A DNA stretch of 64,000 nucleotides, from positions 112,786-176,785 of the forward strand of contig JAHJIJ010000019.1 of assembly GCA_018823325.1 (NCBI GenBank), given 5' to 3'. This DNA comes from Alphaproteobacteria bacterium. GTDB lineage: Bacteria > Pseudomonadota > Alphaproteobacteria > Sphingomonadales > Sphingomonadaceae. The position numbers and the translations under genes are program-made. A model generated the notes under the pieces. That model was not told where the DNA came from, ran no database searches, and saw only the letters and a list, made by a program, of their open reading frames with translations. Shown piece after piece: positions 8,895-17,527 of this stretch (position 1 is the first letter of the stretch; the number at the start of each line of letters is the position of its first letter).

Positions 8895-8942
8895 TTAAGT
8901 TGACTAGGAAACTAAAACAATGCAGTTTCCTAGTCAACTTAA
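8895..8942. promoter_or_regulatory. Perfect 19-bp inverted repeat before the MarR gene (probable operator)
   Basis: TTAAGTTGACTAGGAAACT at 8895-8913 is repeated as its exact reverse complement at 8924-8942, separated by 10 bases. It lies between the EF-hand gene and the MarR gene, ending 12 bases before the MarR ATG, and includes TTGACT as a possible -35. There is no GC-rich core or T-run, so an operator bound by the MarR product is more likely than a terminator. Assignment to that regulator is inference. Confidence 0.65.
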
Positions 8943-8954
8943 TGAGGGTGTTTC

Positions 8955-9416
8955 ATGCCATCGCGCAGACCGGTTTCAGATCTTACGGCGCATGTGGGCT
9001 TCTGGCTGCGCCTTGTGTCCAACCATGTGTCACATGCCTTCGCCGCGCGGTTGGCGGACCGGCACATCACGGTGGCGGAATGGAGTCTGATGCGTGCGCT
9101 CTATGATCGCGCGCCGACGCCGCCCAGCCGTATCGCCGATGAGATGGGCATGACCCGCGGCGCCATCACCAAGCTGGCAGACAGGCTGATCGCAAAGTCG
9201 CTGATCGTGCGGGAGGCCAGCGCCGATGACGGCCGCGCACAGACGCTGGCGCTGACGGAGCGTGGCGCTGCACTCGTGCCGGATCTTGCCGAGCTGGCCG
9301 ATCGCAACGATGCCGCGTTCTTCGGCAGTCTTGCGGATGCAGACCGGGAGGCGCTGCAACGGATCCTCAGGACCTTGGCGGAACAGGGGCAGATGAAAGC
9401 CATGCCGATCGCCTGA
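8955..9416 (+). CDS. MarR-family transcriptional regulator
   Basis: A 153-residue winged-helix regulator. The helix-turn-helix spans about residues 55-80 (PSRIADEMGMTRGAITKLADRL), followed by the wing with the D-D-G-R-A-Q-T-L-A-L-T-E-R-G signature of MarR proteins. These dimers usually repress their own promoter and a neighbour and release DNA on binding small aromatic ligands or oxidants. GAGGGTG lies just before the ATG. The 19-bp inverted repeat directly upstream is the likely operator, and the DUF1398 gene 26 bp downstream is the likely co-regulated gene. Confidence 0.9.
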   Translation: MPSRRPVSDLTAHVGFWLRLVSNHVSHAFAARLADRHITVAEWSLMRALYDRAPTPPSRIADEMGMTRGAITKLADRLIAKSLIVREASADDGRAQTLALTERGAALVPDLAELADRNDAAFFGSLADADREALQRILRTLAEQGQMKAMPIA

Positions 9417-9442
9417 GCGCGCTTGCCAAAAGGAGAAGCCCT

Positions 9443-9847
9443 ATGACCGATGATCAGAAGAGCGTTGCGCGTGCCTGCCTGGATGCGGCCGAGCAGGATG
9501 CCATGCCGTTTCCGGAGATTGTTGCGACATTGATCGGCGCGGGGTTCGAGGGTTATGCGATCGATCTGCGGCGAAGCACTGCCATTTACTATCTGCCCGA
9601 CGGAGCCAGTGTCGAACTGGCCGCGCGCAGAGTCGATTCCCCGGTCGCACCGGCGCTCGACAGCGCGGGCCTTCTGGCTGCCATTCGGGAGGCCCAGCAA
9701 CAGGTGCCGGGCTATTCCTATCTTGGCTTTTGCGAGAAAGCTGCCGTTGCGGGCTGTGCCAGCTACCATGTTTCATTCTCCGGCGCCCGTGCCCTGTATA
9801 TCGGGCGCACCGGCGAAACGCATGTCGAACATTTTCCGGCGCCATGA
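9443..9847 (+). CDS. DUF1398 family protein (YbcV-like)
   Basis: The 134-residue product resembles DUF1398: it begins with a helical segment, then FPEIVATLIGAGFEGYAIDLRR, a Y-Y-L-P-D-G strand, and a C-terminal V-x-G-Y-S-Y-L-G-F with a conserved aromatic/Cys segment (GCASYHVSFSGARALYIGRTGE). The family is small, cytoplasmic and without a known function. AAAAGGAGAAG precedes the ATG at good spacing. Position directly behind the MarR gene suggests one operon. Confidence 0.75.
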   Translation: MTDDQKSVARACLDAAEQDAMPFPEIVATLIGAGFEGYAIDLRRSTAIYYLPDGASVELAARRVDSPVAPALDSAGLLAAIREAQQQVPGYSYLGFCEKAAVAGCASYHVSFSGARALYIGRTGETHVEHFPAP

Positions 9848-9903
9848 TGCCTTGCGCTGACCGATGGTCGCACCATGCTGGACAAATGCGGTCTCGAATT
9901 ATA

Positions 9904-9916
9904 TACCGGCCGATAT
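9904..9916 (+). promoter_or_regulatory. TetR-type box A (overlaps the tetR start codon)
   Basis: TACCGGCCGATAT, an imperfect palindrome (ATA-c-CGGCCG-a-TAT), overlaps the proposed ATG of the TetR gene at 9915. It resembles boxes B and C in front of the RND operon; written in one orientation all three fit TACYGRCCGRTAT. This points to autoregulation of the TetR gene (inference). Confidence 0.55.
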
Positions 9917-10517
9917 GGAACAGCTTGCTATCAGGGGTCGACCCCGGGAATTCTGCTGCGAGGAGGCGCTTGCGGCTGCTTTGCGCGTGTTCTGGAGCAA
10001 GGGCTATGAAGGCGCTTCGCTGAACGACCTGACCGAGGCGATGGGCATTACCCGCCCGAGTCTCTACGCCGCCTTCGGCAACAAGGAAGCGCTGTTTCGC
10101 CAGACTCTGGATCTCTACGAGCGCGAGAAGCAGGCCTATATTGGCCCGGCGCTGGAGCGGCCGACGGCGCGCGGCGTGGTGAAGTATTTTCTGGATGGCG
10201 CGCTGGCGAACATTGCCGGCAATGGCGAGCCGTGCGGGTGCCTGGGCGTTATCAGCTCGACAGCTTGTGGCGCAGAGGCGCAATCGATTCGCGAGGAAGT
10301 GCTCAAGCGCGGGCGCATCGTCCAGCAAGCAATCATCGCACGCATGCAGCGGGCAATTGACGAGGGCGACTTCCCTGGACCTGCCGATGCAGAGGCGATC
10401 ACCAAATATCTCGTTGCAGTTCTGCAAGGCATGGCCGTCATGGCCGGTGCCGGTACGCCGCGCGAGGAGCTGGAGCGGATTGCGGAGACGACTTTGGCGA
10501 TGTGGCCCAGCCGCTAG
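9915..10517 (+). CDS. TetR/AcrR-family transcriptional regulator
   Basis: The start at 9915 (MEQLAIRGRPREFC) matches where this family normally begins, giving 200 residues; the open frame continues to 9864 but adds no conserved sequence. The HTH is at about residues 30-60 (GASLNDLTEAMGITRPSLYAAFGNKEALFRQ), typical of the AefR/AcrR subgroup, and the C-terminal domain has a C-G-C-L-G segment of TetR_C type. Such regulators repress efflux or degradation genes until a ligand binds. The related boxes at its own start and before the RND genes make that operon the likely target. Confidence 0.92.
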   Translation: MEQLAIRGRPREFCCEEALAAALRVFWSKGYEGASLNDLTEAMGITRPSLYAAFGNKEALFRQTLDLYEREKQAYIGPALERPTARGVVKYFLDGALANIAGNGEPCGCLGVISSTACGAEAQSIREEVLKRGRIVQQAIIARMQRAIDEGDFPGPADAEAITKYLVAVLQGMAVMAGAGTPREELERIAETTLAMWPSR

Positions 10518-10559
10518 GCGCGGTTAGAGAAAGACCGATTTTGCGCACCGCAAAATAAA

Positions 10560-10573
10560 ATATCGGTCGGTAC
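10560..10573 (-). promoter_or_regulatory. TetR-type box B upstream of the RND promoter
   Basis: ATATCGGTCGGTAC on the plus strand; its reverse complement GTACCGACCGATAT matches the shared pattern TACYGRCCGRTAT. It lies 11 bases before the candidate -35 TTGACC (10585-10590). Confidence 0.6.
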
Positions 10574-10584
10574 AAAAAAGCGGG

Positions 10585-10622
10585 TTGACCTGAGAGTTCC
10601 CGATTAATATACCGGTCAGTAC
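10585..10622 (+). promoter_or_regulatory. Candidate RND operon promoter overlapped by TetR-type box C
   Basis: TTGACC at 10585-10590 and TATACC at 10608-10613 are 17 bases apart, a plausible sigma-70 promoter. Box C, TATACCGGTCAGTAC (10608-10622), overlaps the -10 element, so a repressor bound there would block polymerase. Boxes B and C flank the promoter and resemble box A at the tetR start. Confidence 0.55.
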
Positions 10623-10838
10623 AGAAGGCATGGGGGCATGCGCGGTCCATCCGGGCACGCTCCGCTTGCACGCTATAATTTGACAGCAATTTCATAGGTT
10701 CTGTTTTCGGAATGGATGCGCCGGTCGCGCGCTCCTTCCCGGATCGACCACACGCGTCTGCGATACGCGGCCTTGGAAGGCTTGGCTTTCCGGGATCGGA
10801 GGATCGTGTCCGTCAGGTGGGCAGGAGGAGACATGATG

Positions 10839-11237
10839 ATGGCATATCTGGATCTGAGTGAATCAGGCGCTGCTGCCCTTTCTGCGGGCCGCGCCATGAC
10901 CGATGAGCGCGCGACAACCGAGGGCCGGCTTGGCCCGGTGGAGTGGACCATCGTGAAGCTGGCGCGTGAGGACGGTCTGTCCTCGCTCCGCGAAGAAGGA
11001 CGGGTTGGCCGCATATTGCGACTGATCTTCGGCTTCCGTCGCGCGACACCGCTGGCGAGCGAGCGGCTCGAAGCGTTGCGCCGCATGGCGGTGCTGAGTT
11101 GGCACCATGGCTACAACGTCGCCCCATCCGAGCTCGGCCGCTTTTACGCCGCCGGCTACGCCCCCCAACATTACGAGACGCTGCTCCGCCACATCGGCAC
11201 GCAGCGCCTGACGACGAAGCGGAGGAACCGCCCATGA
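10839..11237 (+). CDS. Conserved small protein of unknown function, first gene of the RND efflux operon
   Basis: A 132-residue protein. GGAGGAG at 10824 fits the ATG at 10839 (MAYLDLSES) best; two more ATGs at 10833 and 10836 are too close. Its TGA overlaps the adaptor gene's ATG (ATGA), so the two are translationally coupled. It has no signal peptide or membrane helix. The C-terminal half is a mix of helices: R-L-E-A-L-R-R-M-A-V-L-S-W-H-H-G-Y, then a P-S-E-L-G-x-F-x-A-A-G-Y-x-x-x-x-Y-E segment that looks conserved from memory of similar sphingomonad hypothetical proteins. I cannot assign a function. Its position suggests a role in control or assembly of the pump. Confidence 0.75.
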   Translation: MAYLDLSESGAAALSAGRAMTDERATTEGRLGPVEWTIVKLAREDGLSSLREEGRVGRILRLIFGFRRATPLASERLEALRRMAVLSWHHGYNVAPSELGRFYAAGYAPQHYETLLRHIGTQRLTTKRRNRP

Positions 11238-12493
11238 ACATGTTGAAACGACTGACCCCTGCCGAGGCGACACCCATCGAGGGCGCGCCCTCGCGCCGCC
11301 GTGCCTTGCGCCGCGCCGCCTGGGTTGCGTTGCCGGTTCTTGCGATTGCAGGCGGTTATGCGCTGATGCGCCCGTCTCCGCCGGCGCAGGCCGCCATGGC
11401 ACTGCCCACCGTCACCGTTTCCGCGCCGCTCGCGCGTGAGATCATGCTGTGGGACGATTATGTCGGCCGTTTCGAGCCGAGCCGTGCAGTTGAGGTGCGC
11501 CCGCGCATTTCCGGCCAGATCACCGCCGTGCATTTCAAGGACGGCCAGATGGTCCGCGCCGGCCAGCCGCTCTTCACCATTGATCCGCGCCCCTTCCAGG
11601 CGGCGCTTGCAGAGGCTCGCGCCGGTGTTGCCACCGCGCAGAGCGATCTGGCGCTTGCCCGCACCGATCTGGAGCGCGCTGAACGGCTGGTGGAGGTCGA
11701 GGCTGTCTCGCAAAGCGAGGTCGATCGGCTGCGCGCGCGCGTCGCCGCTGCATCCGCTGCCCTAGCCGGAGCGCAGGCGCGCGCCCGCAGCCGGGCGCTG
11801 GACCTTGAGTTCACCACCGTGCGCGCGCCGATTGCCGGCCGCATTTCGGATCGGCGCGTGGACGCGGGTAATCTGGCTTCATCGGGCGAGGGCGCTTCGG
11901 GCACCTTGCTGACCACCATCAACGCGCTTGATCCCATCTACTTCACCTTCGAGGGCTCGGAGGCGCTGTTCCTCAAGACCAAGCGCGATGCCGATGCCAC
12001 GGCAACGCCGGTGGAAATCAAGCTGCAGGACGAGAATGCCTATCGCTGGAAAGGCAAGCTCGACTTCACCGACAACGGCCTCGATCCGCGCTCGGGCACC
12101 ATTCGCGCCCGCGCCGTGCTGCCCAATCCGGACCTGTTCCTGACGCCGGGCATGTTCGGCAACATGCGCCTTTCGACCGGCTCGGCCACGCAGGCGCTGC
12201 TGGTGCCGGACACCGCCGTGCAGACAGATCAGGCGCGCAAGACGCTGCTCGTCGTCGGCAAGGATGGCACGGTTTCTGCCAAGGCGGTGGAACTCGGGCC
12301 GGTCGTCGATGGTCTGCGCGTCATTCGCGCCGGGCTCGATCCTGCCGATCAGGTGGTGATCGTGGGCACCCAGCTCGCCATGCCCGGCGGCAAGGTCCAA
12401 CCGCAAAAAGGCCGCATTGAGCCCGAGGCGCAGGCAGCCACACCTGCCGCCGCGACCGCGCTCATGTCCGGCCAGGCCACTTTCACGCGCTAA
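11234..12493 (+). CDS. RND efflux periplasmic adaptor (membrane fusion protein, MexE/AcrA-like)
   Basis: A 419-residue adaptor starting at MNMLKRLTPAEA, where ATG overlaps the upstream stop. It has an N-terminal membrane anchor at about 36-50, a lipoyl half-motif (RPRISGQITAVHFKDGQMVRAG), a coiled-coil hairpin of Ala/Arg/Glu-rich helices (about 125-190), the second lipoyl half (TTVRAPIAGRISDRRVD), a beta-barrel (D-P-I-Y-F-T-F) and a membrane-proximal domain. No lipobox Cys is evident. It links the inner membrane pump encoded next to the outer membrane channel. It belongs to the MexE/MexF type by overall sequence. Confidence 0.93.
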   Translation: MNMLKRLTPAEATPIEGAPSRRRALRRAAWVALPVLAIAGGYALMRPSPPAQAAMALPTVTVSAPLAREIMLWDDYVGRFEPSRAVEVRPRISGQITAVHFKDGQMVRAGQPLFTIDPRPFQAALAEARAGVATAQSDLALARTDLERAERLVEVEAVSQSEVDRLRARVAAASAALAGAQARARSRALDLEFTTVRAPIAGRISDRRVDAGNLASSGEGASGTLLTTINALDPIYFTFEGSEALFLKTKRDADATATPVEIKLQDENAYRWKGKLDFTDNGLDPRSGTIRARAVLPNPDLFLTPGMFGNMRLSTGSATQALLVPDTAVQTDQARKTLLVVGKDGTVSAKAVELGPVVDGLRVIRAGLDPADQVVIVGTQLAMPGGKVQPQKGRIEPEAQAATPAAATALMSGQATFTR

Positions 12494-12517
12494 GCGCTGC
12501 CCCGAGGAGGGCTCCTC

Positions 12518-15500
12518 ATGCGTCTGTCCCGTTTCTTTATCGATCGGCCGATCTTCGCGGCCGTGATCGCGGTGATCATCATGATCATCGGCGCGATCAG
12601 CTATTTCTTCCTGCCCGTCTCGCAATATCCCGAGGTCGTCCCCCCGACCGTGACGGTTTCCGCCATGTATCCCGGCGCTTCTGCCGAGACGGTGGCGGAA
12701 ACCGTTGCCAGCCCCATCGAGCAGGAGATCAACGGCGTTGAAAACATGCTCTATCTCTCGTCACAATCGACGGGTGATGGGCGCGTGGTCATCACCGTGA
12801 CCTTCAAGCAGGGCACGGATCTCGATGAGGCGCAGGTTCTCGTGCAGAACCGCGTCGCCATTGCCGAGCCGCGCCTGCCGGAGGACGTGCGGCGTCTCGG
12901 CATCGTCACCAAGAAGACCTCGCCGGACTTCCTGCTGGTCGTGAACCTCATTTCGCCAGATGGTTCGCTCAACCGCGAATATATCTCCAACTACGCGCAG
13001 ACGCGCATCAAGGACCGGCTCGCCCGGATCGATGGTGTAGGCGACGTGCAGCTGTTCGGCTCACGCGATCTTTCCATGCGCGTGTGGATCGATCCACGCC
13101 GTGCCGCCTCGCTCGGCCTGACGGCAGGCGACATCGTGTCCGCGCTGCGCCAGCAGAATGTGCAGGTTGCCGCCGGCACGCTCGGTCAGCCGCCGTCGGG
13201 TGGCTCGGCCTTCCAGCTCAATGTCGAGACGCAGGGTCGCTTTACCGATCCGCAGCAGTTCGCCAATGTCGTCATCCGCACGGATGTGCAGGGCCGGCAG
13301 GTGCGCGTCGCCGATGTCGCCCGCGTCGAGCTGGGCGCGGAGGATTACGGCACGTCGGCCTATCTGGGCGACAAGGACAGCGTGATCATCCCCGTCTTCC
13401 AGATGCCGGGATCGAACGCGCTGGCCGCTGCCGAGGCGATCAAAGCCGAGATGGACGTGCTGTCCGCCGACTTCCCGCAGGGGCTGGAATATCGCATCGT
13501 CTACAACCCTACCGAGTTCATCCAGAAGTCCATCGACGAGGTCGTGAAGACGCTCATCGAGGCCGTCATCCTCGTCGTGCTCGTCATCATCGTCTTCCTG
13601 CAGAAATGGCGGGCGGCGCTGATCCCGGTGCTGGCGATCCCGGTCTCGCTCATCGGCACCTTCGCGGTGCTGGCGGGCATGGGCTATTCGATCAACAATC
13701 TCTCGCTCTTCGGTCTCGTCCTCGCCATTGGTATCGTCGTCGATGATGCCATCGTGGTGGTCGAGAATGTCGAGCGCAATCTTGAGAACGGGATGAGCCC
13801 GCTCCAGGCCGCGCGGACCTCGATGGACGAGGTGGGCGGCGCGCTCATCGCAATCGTGCTGGTGCTGTGCGCCGTGTTCGTGCCGACGCTGTTCATTGGC
13901 GGCATGTCGGGTGCCTTCTACCAGCAGTTTGCCGTGACGATCTCGGCTGCGACGATCATCTCGCTCGTCCTGTCGCTCACCCTCTCACCGGCCTTTGCGG
14001 CGCTGCTGCTGCGGCACCGCCACGCCCTGTCGGAGGGCGCACCACGCTGGCGTCAGCTGATCGAGCGGGCGGGCGATGCGTTCAATCGCGGGTTCGACCG
14101 GTTCAGTGCGCGCTATGCAAGCCTGACCGCGCGGCTGGTCCGCCAGCCCAGGAAGATCATGGCCGCTTATGCCGGGCTGATCGCGCTCACGGTCGGCGCG
14201 CTGGTCTACACGCCGTCGGGCTTCATCCCGGCGCAGGATCAGGGCTATTTCTTCACCATCATCCAGTTGCCGCCCGGCTCGGCAACCGCGCGCACCGACG
14301 TGGCGATGAAGAAGGTTGCCGAGCGGATGCTGCCCATTCCGGGCATCAACAACGCCGTCATGCTCTCGGGCTTCGATGGCGCCTCGGAGACGCGCAACGC
14401 CAGCTCGGCGGCGGCCTATTGGGTGCTCGATGATTTCGACGAGCGCGCGGCCAAGGGCCAGACCATCGACAAGCTGATGGAGGAAGCCCGCAAGGCCACT
14501 GCCGACATCACCGAAGCGCGCCTGATGATCGTCAAGCCACCGCTCATTCGCGGCATCGGCTCGGCCGGCGGCTTCCGCATGATGGTGCAGGATCGTGAAG
14601 GCGCCGGTGCCAAGGCGCTGGAGAAGGTGGCCTATGGCGTCATCGGCCCGGCCAACCAGACTCCCGGCCTGTCCTTCGTCTACACCTTCTTCGATACAGC
14701 GACGCCGCGCATCTTTGCGGACATCGACCGGGAGAAGGCGCAGATGCTGGGCGTGCCGCCCGAGCGCGTGTTCGAGACGCTGCAGGTCTATCTCGGCTCG
14801 GCCTTCGTCAATGATTTCAACCTGCTTGGCCGCACCTATCGGGTGACCGCGCAGGCCGACGAAGCCTTCCGGCGGACCACGGCGGACATCGCGAACCTCC
14901 AGACGCGCTCGGACTATAACCAGATGGTGCCGATCGGCTCGATCGCGACCTTCCGGGATACGACCGGACCGTATCGGGTACAGCGCTACAATCTGGCGCC
15001 TGCCGTTGCCATCGATGGCGATACCGCGCCCGGCTTCTCCTCAGGTCAGTCGCTGGAGAGCATGGAGCAGATCGCCAATGCCAGTCTGCCCCGCGGCTTC
15101 AGCCATGAGTGGACGGGCATTGCCTATCAGCAGAAGACGGCAGGCAATACCGCCGGTCTCGTCTTCGGTCTGGCCGTGCTGCTCGTCTTCCTGGTGCTGG
15201 CGGCGCAATATGAGAGCCTGGTGATGCCGCTCGCGATCATCCTGATCGTGCCTATGTCGGTGCTGGCGGCGCTCATCGGCGTCAATCTGCGCGGCATGGA
15301 CAACAACGTCCTCACGCAGATCGGCATGATCGTGCTCGTGGCGCTTGCGGCCAAGAATGCGATCCTCATCGTCGAGTTCGCCCGGCAGGGCGAGCAGCAG
15401 GGGATGAGCACGCTGGATGCGGCGGTCCATGCCGCCGGGCAGCGCTTGCGGCCGATCCTGATGACCAGCTTCGCCTTCATCCTGGGTGCCGTGCCGCTGG

Positions 15501-15694
15501 TGCTCGCCACCGGAGCGGGTGCGGAGCTGCGGCAGGCGCTCGGCACGGCGGTGTTCTTCGGCATGGCCGGCGTCACCATCTTCGGCCTCATCTTCACACC
15601 CACTTTCTACGTCGTGAGCCGCGCGCTTGGCGACCGGATCGCGCGCCTGCGCGGGCGCTCCGGTGGCGATGCCGTGCCGGCCCCCGCCGAGTGA
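12518..15694 (+). CDS. RND multidrug efflux permease (MexF/AcrB type)
   Basis: A full-length 1058-residue HAE1-type pump, beginning MRLSRFFIDRPIFAAVIAVI. The proton-relay acidic pair in TM4 is at residues 409-410 (GIVVDDAIVVVENVE), and the duplicated 6-helix halves with two large periplasmic loops are complete. The last transmembrane block contains ALAAKNAILIVEFA and G-x-x-x-L-R-P-I-L-M-T. The trimer exports hydrophobic compounds using the proton gradient. GAGGAGG precedes the start 24 bp after the adaptor. Its C terminus touches a GTG frame of the next gene. Confidence 0.96.
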   Translation: MRLSRFFIDRPIFAAVIAVIIMIIGAISYFFLPVSQYPEVVPPTVTVSAMYPGASAETVAETVASPIEQEINGVENMLYLSSQSTGDGRVVITVTFKQGTDLDEAQVLVQNRVAIAEPRLPEDVRRLGIVTKKTSPDFLLVVNLISPDGSLNREYISNYAQTRIKDRLARIDGVGDVQLFGSRDLSMRVWIDPRRAASLGLTAGDIVSALRQQNVQVAAGTLGQPPSGGSAFQLNVETQGRFTDPQQFANVVIRTDVQGRQVRVADVARVELGAEDYGTSAYLGDKDSVIIPVFQMPGSNALAAAEAIKAEMDVLSADFPQGLEYRIVYNPTEFIQKSIDEVVKTLIEAVILVVLVIIVFLQKWRAALIPVLAIPVSLIGTFAVLAGMGYSINNLSLFGLVLAIGIVVDDAIVVVENVERNLENGMSPLQAARTSMDEVGGALIAIVLVLCAVFVPTLFIGGMSGAFYQQFAVTISAATIISLVLSLTLSPAFAALLLRHRHALSEGAPRWRQLIERAGDAFNRGFDRFSARYASLTARLVRQPRKIMAAYAGLIALTVGALVYTPSGFIPAQDQGYFFTIIQLPPGSATARTDVAMKKVAERMLPIPGINNAVMLSGFDGASETRNASSAAAYWVLDDFDERAAKGQTIDKLMEEARKATADITEARLMIVKPPLIRGIGSAGGFRMMVQDREGAGAKALEKVAYGVIGPANQTPGLSFVYTFFDTATPRIFADIDREKAQMLGVPPERVFETLQVYLGSAFVNDFNLLGRTYRVTAQADEAFRRTTADIANLQTRSDYNQMVPIGSIATFRDTTGPYRVQRYNLAPAVAIDGDTAPGFSSGQSLESMEQIANASLPRGFSHEWTGIAYQQKTAGNTAGLVFGLAVLLVFLVLAAQYESLVMPLAIILIVPMSVLAALIGVNLRGMDNNVLTQIGMIVLVALAAKNAILIVEFARQGEQQGMSTLDAAVHAAGQRLRPILMTSFAFILGAVPLVLATGAGAELRQALGTAVFFGMAGVTIFGLIFTPTFYVVSRALGDRIARLRGRSGGDAVPAPAE

Positions 15695-15711
15695 GTGAGG
15701 AGGATCATATC

Positions 15712-17118
15712 ATGACTGCTCATCGCATCTTCGCACCTCTTGTTTCCGCGCTGGCGCTTTCAGCGTGCGCGGTGGGGCCGGACTACGTCGCCCCAACGCC
15801 CCCCTCGGCGTCCTCCGGCCCCTTTATTTCCGCCGCGTCCCCGGCCTTTGCGTCGGCGCCGGTCCGGTCGGACTGGTGGCGGCTCTATGAGGACCCGGTG
15901 CTGGACGGGCTGGTCGCAGACGCGCTGGCCGCCAATACGGATGTGCGCATTGCGCTCGCCCGGCTGGAGAAGGCCCGCGCTGGCCTTCGTGGCGCACGGG
16001 CGGATCGTCTGCCGAGCACCGACCTCTCTGCCGGGGGCAATTATGGCCGCTTGCCCGCCGCGCAGCGCGCGCCCGGCGCACCGCGTGAGGACTGGGCGCT
16101 CGATGCCGGGCTTTCCGTTGCTTACGAGGTCGATCTGTTCGGCCGGGTGAGCCGGGGCGTGGAGGCTGCGCGCGGCGATGCCGATGCGGCCGCCGCCGAT
16201 GCCGATGCGGTGCGCGTCGCCGTCATCGCCAGCACCACCCGCGCTTATGCCGATGCTGCCTCGGGCGCGGCGCAGCTTGCCGTCAATCGCGAGATCGTCG
16301 GCCTGCTTGATCGGTTGCTGGACCTCACGCGCCAACGCCGCGAGGCCGGGCTGGCAACCACGCTCGATGTCTCGCGTATCGCCACCCTGCGCGATCAGCG
16401 TGCAGCGAATATCCCGCAGATCGAGGCCCAGCGGCAGGCCGCGCTCTTCCGCCTCGCGACGCTCACCGGTCGCACGCCTGAGGCATTGCCGGAGATTGCC
16501 GGTCAGCGCGCCATCGGGCTTGAGATCAAACAGGCCATCCCGGTCGGCGATGGCGCGGCGCTGCTGGCTCGCCGCCCGGACGTGCGCGCTGCCGAGCGTC
16601 GCCTCGCGGCCGATACCGCACGGATCGGCGTCGCCACGGCGGATCTCTATCCGCGCATCACCCTGGGTGGATCGGCAGGCTCGACCGGCAATGACATCGG
16701 CTCCATGTTCAGCGCCGGCCCCTTGCGCTGGCTGCTTGGCGGCCTGATCAGCTGGTCCTTCCCCAATCAGGAAGCGGTGCGGGCGCAGATCGCCGGCGCT
16801 CGGGCGGACGGGGATGCCGCGCTCGCCGCTTTCGATGGCGCGGTGCTCAATGCGCTGGAGGAGACCGAGACGGCGCTCTCCAATTACGCTCGGGCGCTGG
16901 AGCGGCGACAGCTGCTGCAGGCTGCGCGCGATTCCGCCGGCGCTGCTGCCCGCATCACGCGCGCCCAGCAGCGCGAAGGCGCCATCGACTCCCTCGAGCT
17001 GCTCGATACCGAGCGGACCTTCGCCGAGGCGGAAGCGGCGCTCGCAGTGCAGGATGCCAGTGTCGCGCGCGCGCAGATCGATGTGTTCCGGGCGCTTGGC
17101 GGGGGCTGGTCCACCTAG
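15712..17118 (+). CDS. Outer membrane efflux channel lipoprotein (NodT/OprM family)
   Basis: A 468-residue TolC-like channel. Start 15712 is preferred over the GTG at 15691 because GTGAGGAGG lies just before it and the product then begins with a lipoprotein signal whose lipobox L-S-A-C gives Cys19. The protein begins C-A-V-G-P-D-Y as is usual in the NodT family, and has two repeated helical-barrel halves, the second beginning near ALLARRPDVRAAERRLAADTARIGVA. It completes the tripartite pump with the two upstream products. Confidence 0.94.
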   Translation: MTAHRIFAPLVSALALSACAVGPDYVAPTPPSASSGPFISAASPAFASAPVRSDWWRLYEDPVLDGLVADALAANTDVRIALARLEKARAGLRGARADRLPSTDLSAGGNYGRLPAAQRAPGAPREDWALDAGLSVAYEVDLFGRVSRGVEAARGDADAAAADADAVRVAVIASTTRAYADAASGAAQLAVNREIVGLLDRLLDLTRQRREAGLATTLDVSRIATLRDQRAANIPQIEAQRQAALFRLATLTGRTPEALPEIAGQRAIGLEIKQAIPVGDGAALLARRPDVRAAERRLAADTARIGVATADLYPRITLGGSAGSTGNDIGSMFSAGPLRWLLGGLISWSFPNQEAVRAQIAGARADGDAALAAFDGAVLNALEETETALSNYARALERRQLLQAARDSAGAAARITRAQQREGAIDSLELLDTERTFAEAEAALAVQDASVARAQIDVFRALGGGWST

Positions 17119-17143
17119 AGGCGACCGGGCACACTCGACATCG

Positions 17144-17338
17144 TCAGCCGGTGATTTCCTGTTCGACGATCATCACGGACGGATACAGGATTGTCACTCC
17201 GCCAAGCAGGATGATGATCATGGCGAGGACGATCGCCGGCGTGCGACCGATCTTGCCTCTGCGCAGGGCCGCATACAGCAACCCCAGCAAAAGGGCTGCG
17301 ACCAGAACGATGACGGCGACGGTAACGGTGACGGACAT
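17144..17338 (-). CDS. Small membrane protein, unknown function
   Basis: A 64-residue product (MSVTVTVAVIVLVAALLLGL at the N terminus) with two predicted membrane helices separated by a short basic loop (RRGKIGRT). CTGGAGC on the minus strand sits 8 bases before the ATG at 17338. A longer frame extends upstream but runs opposite to other small genes and has no family features. No function can be proposed; the gene converges on the efflux channel gene 25 bp away. Confidence 0.55.
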   Translation of the reverse strand: MSVTVTVAVIVLVAALLLGLLYAALRRGKIGRTPAIVLAMIIILLGGVTILYPSVMIVEQEITG

Positions 17339-17527
17339 GGCTTGCTCCAGGGCTGGCGCCAGGGGCACGGCTTTGTGAAGCGACGGCACCCGAGGCAGCG
17401 TGGCTTCCGGGGAATGCCTGCCAGCAGCGATGGTTGCCTGATGCTCTGCCGCCCCGACCTGCTGGGTCCGTTGGAACAGCCTGCCATCCCGATGGTTCTC
17501 TAGCCGTAGCAATCGGGAAATCAGAGC

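Larger units (their letters stand above)
10518..10838. other. Regulatory gap between tetR and the RND operon
   Basis: This 321-bp gap contains the promoter and two operator-like boxes for the RND operon (10560-10622, listed separately). The rest, 10623-10838, is probably the 5' untranslated leader, since the reading frame covering it has no ribosome-binding site or conserved sequence until the GGAGGAG at 10824. I see no RNA gene in it. Confidence 0.6.
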
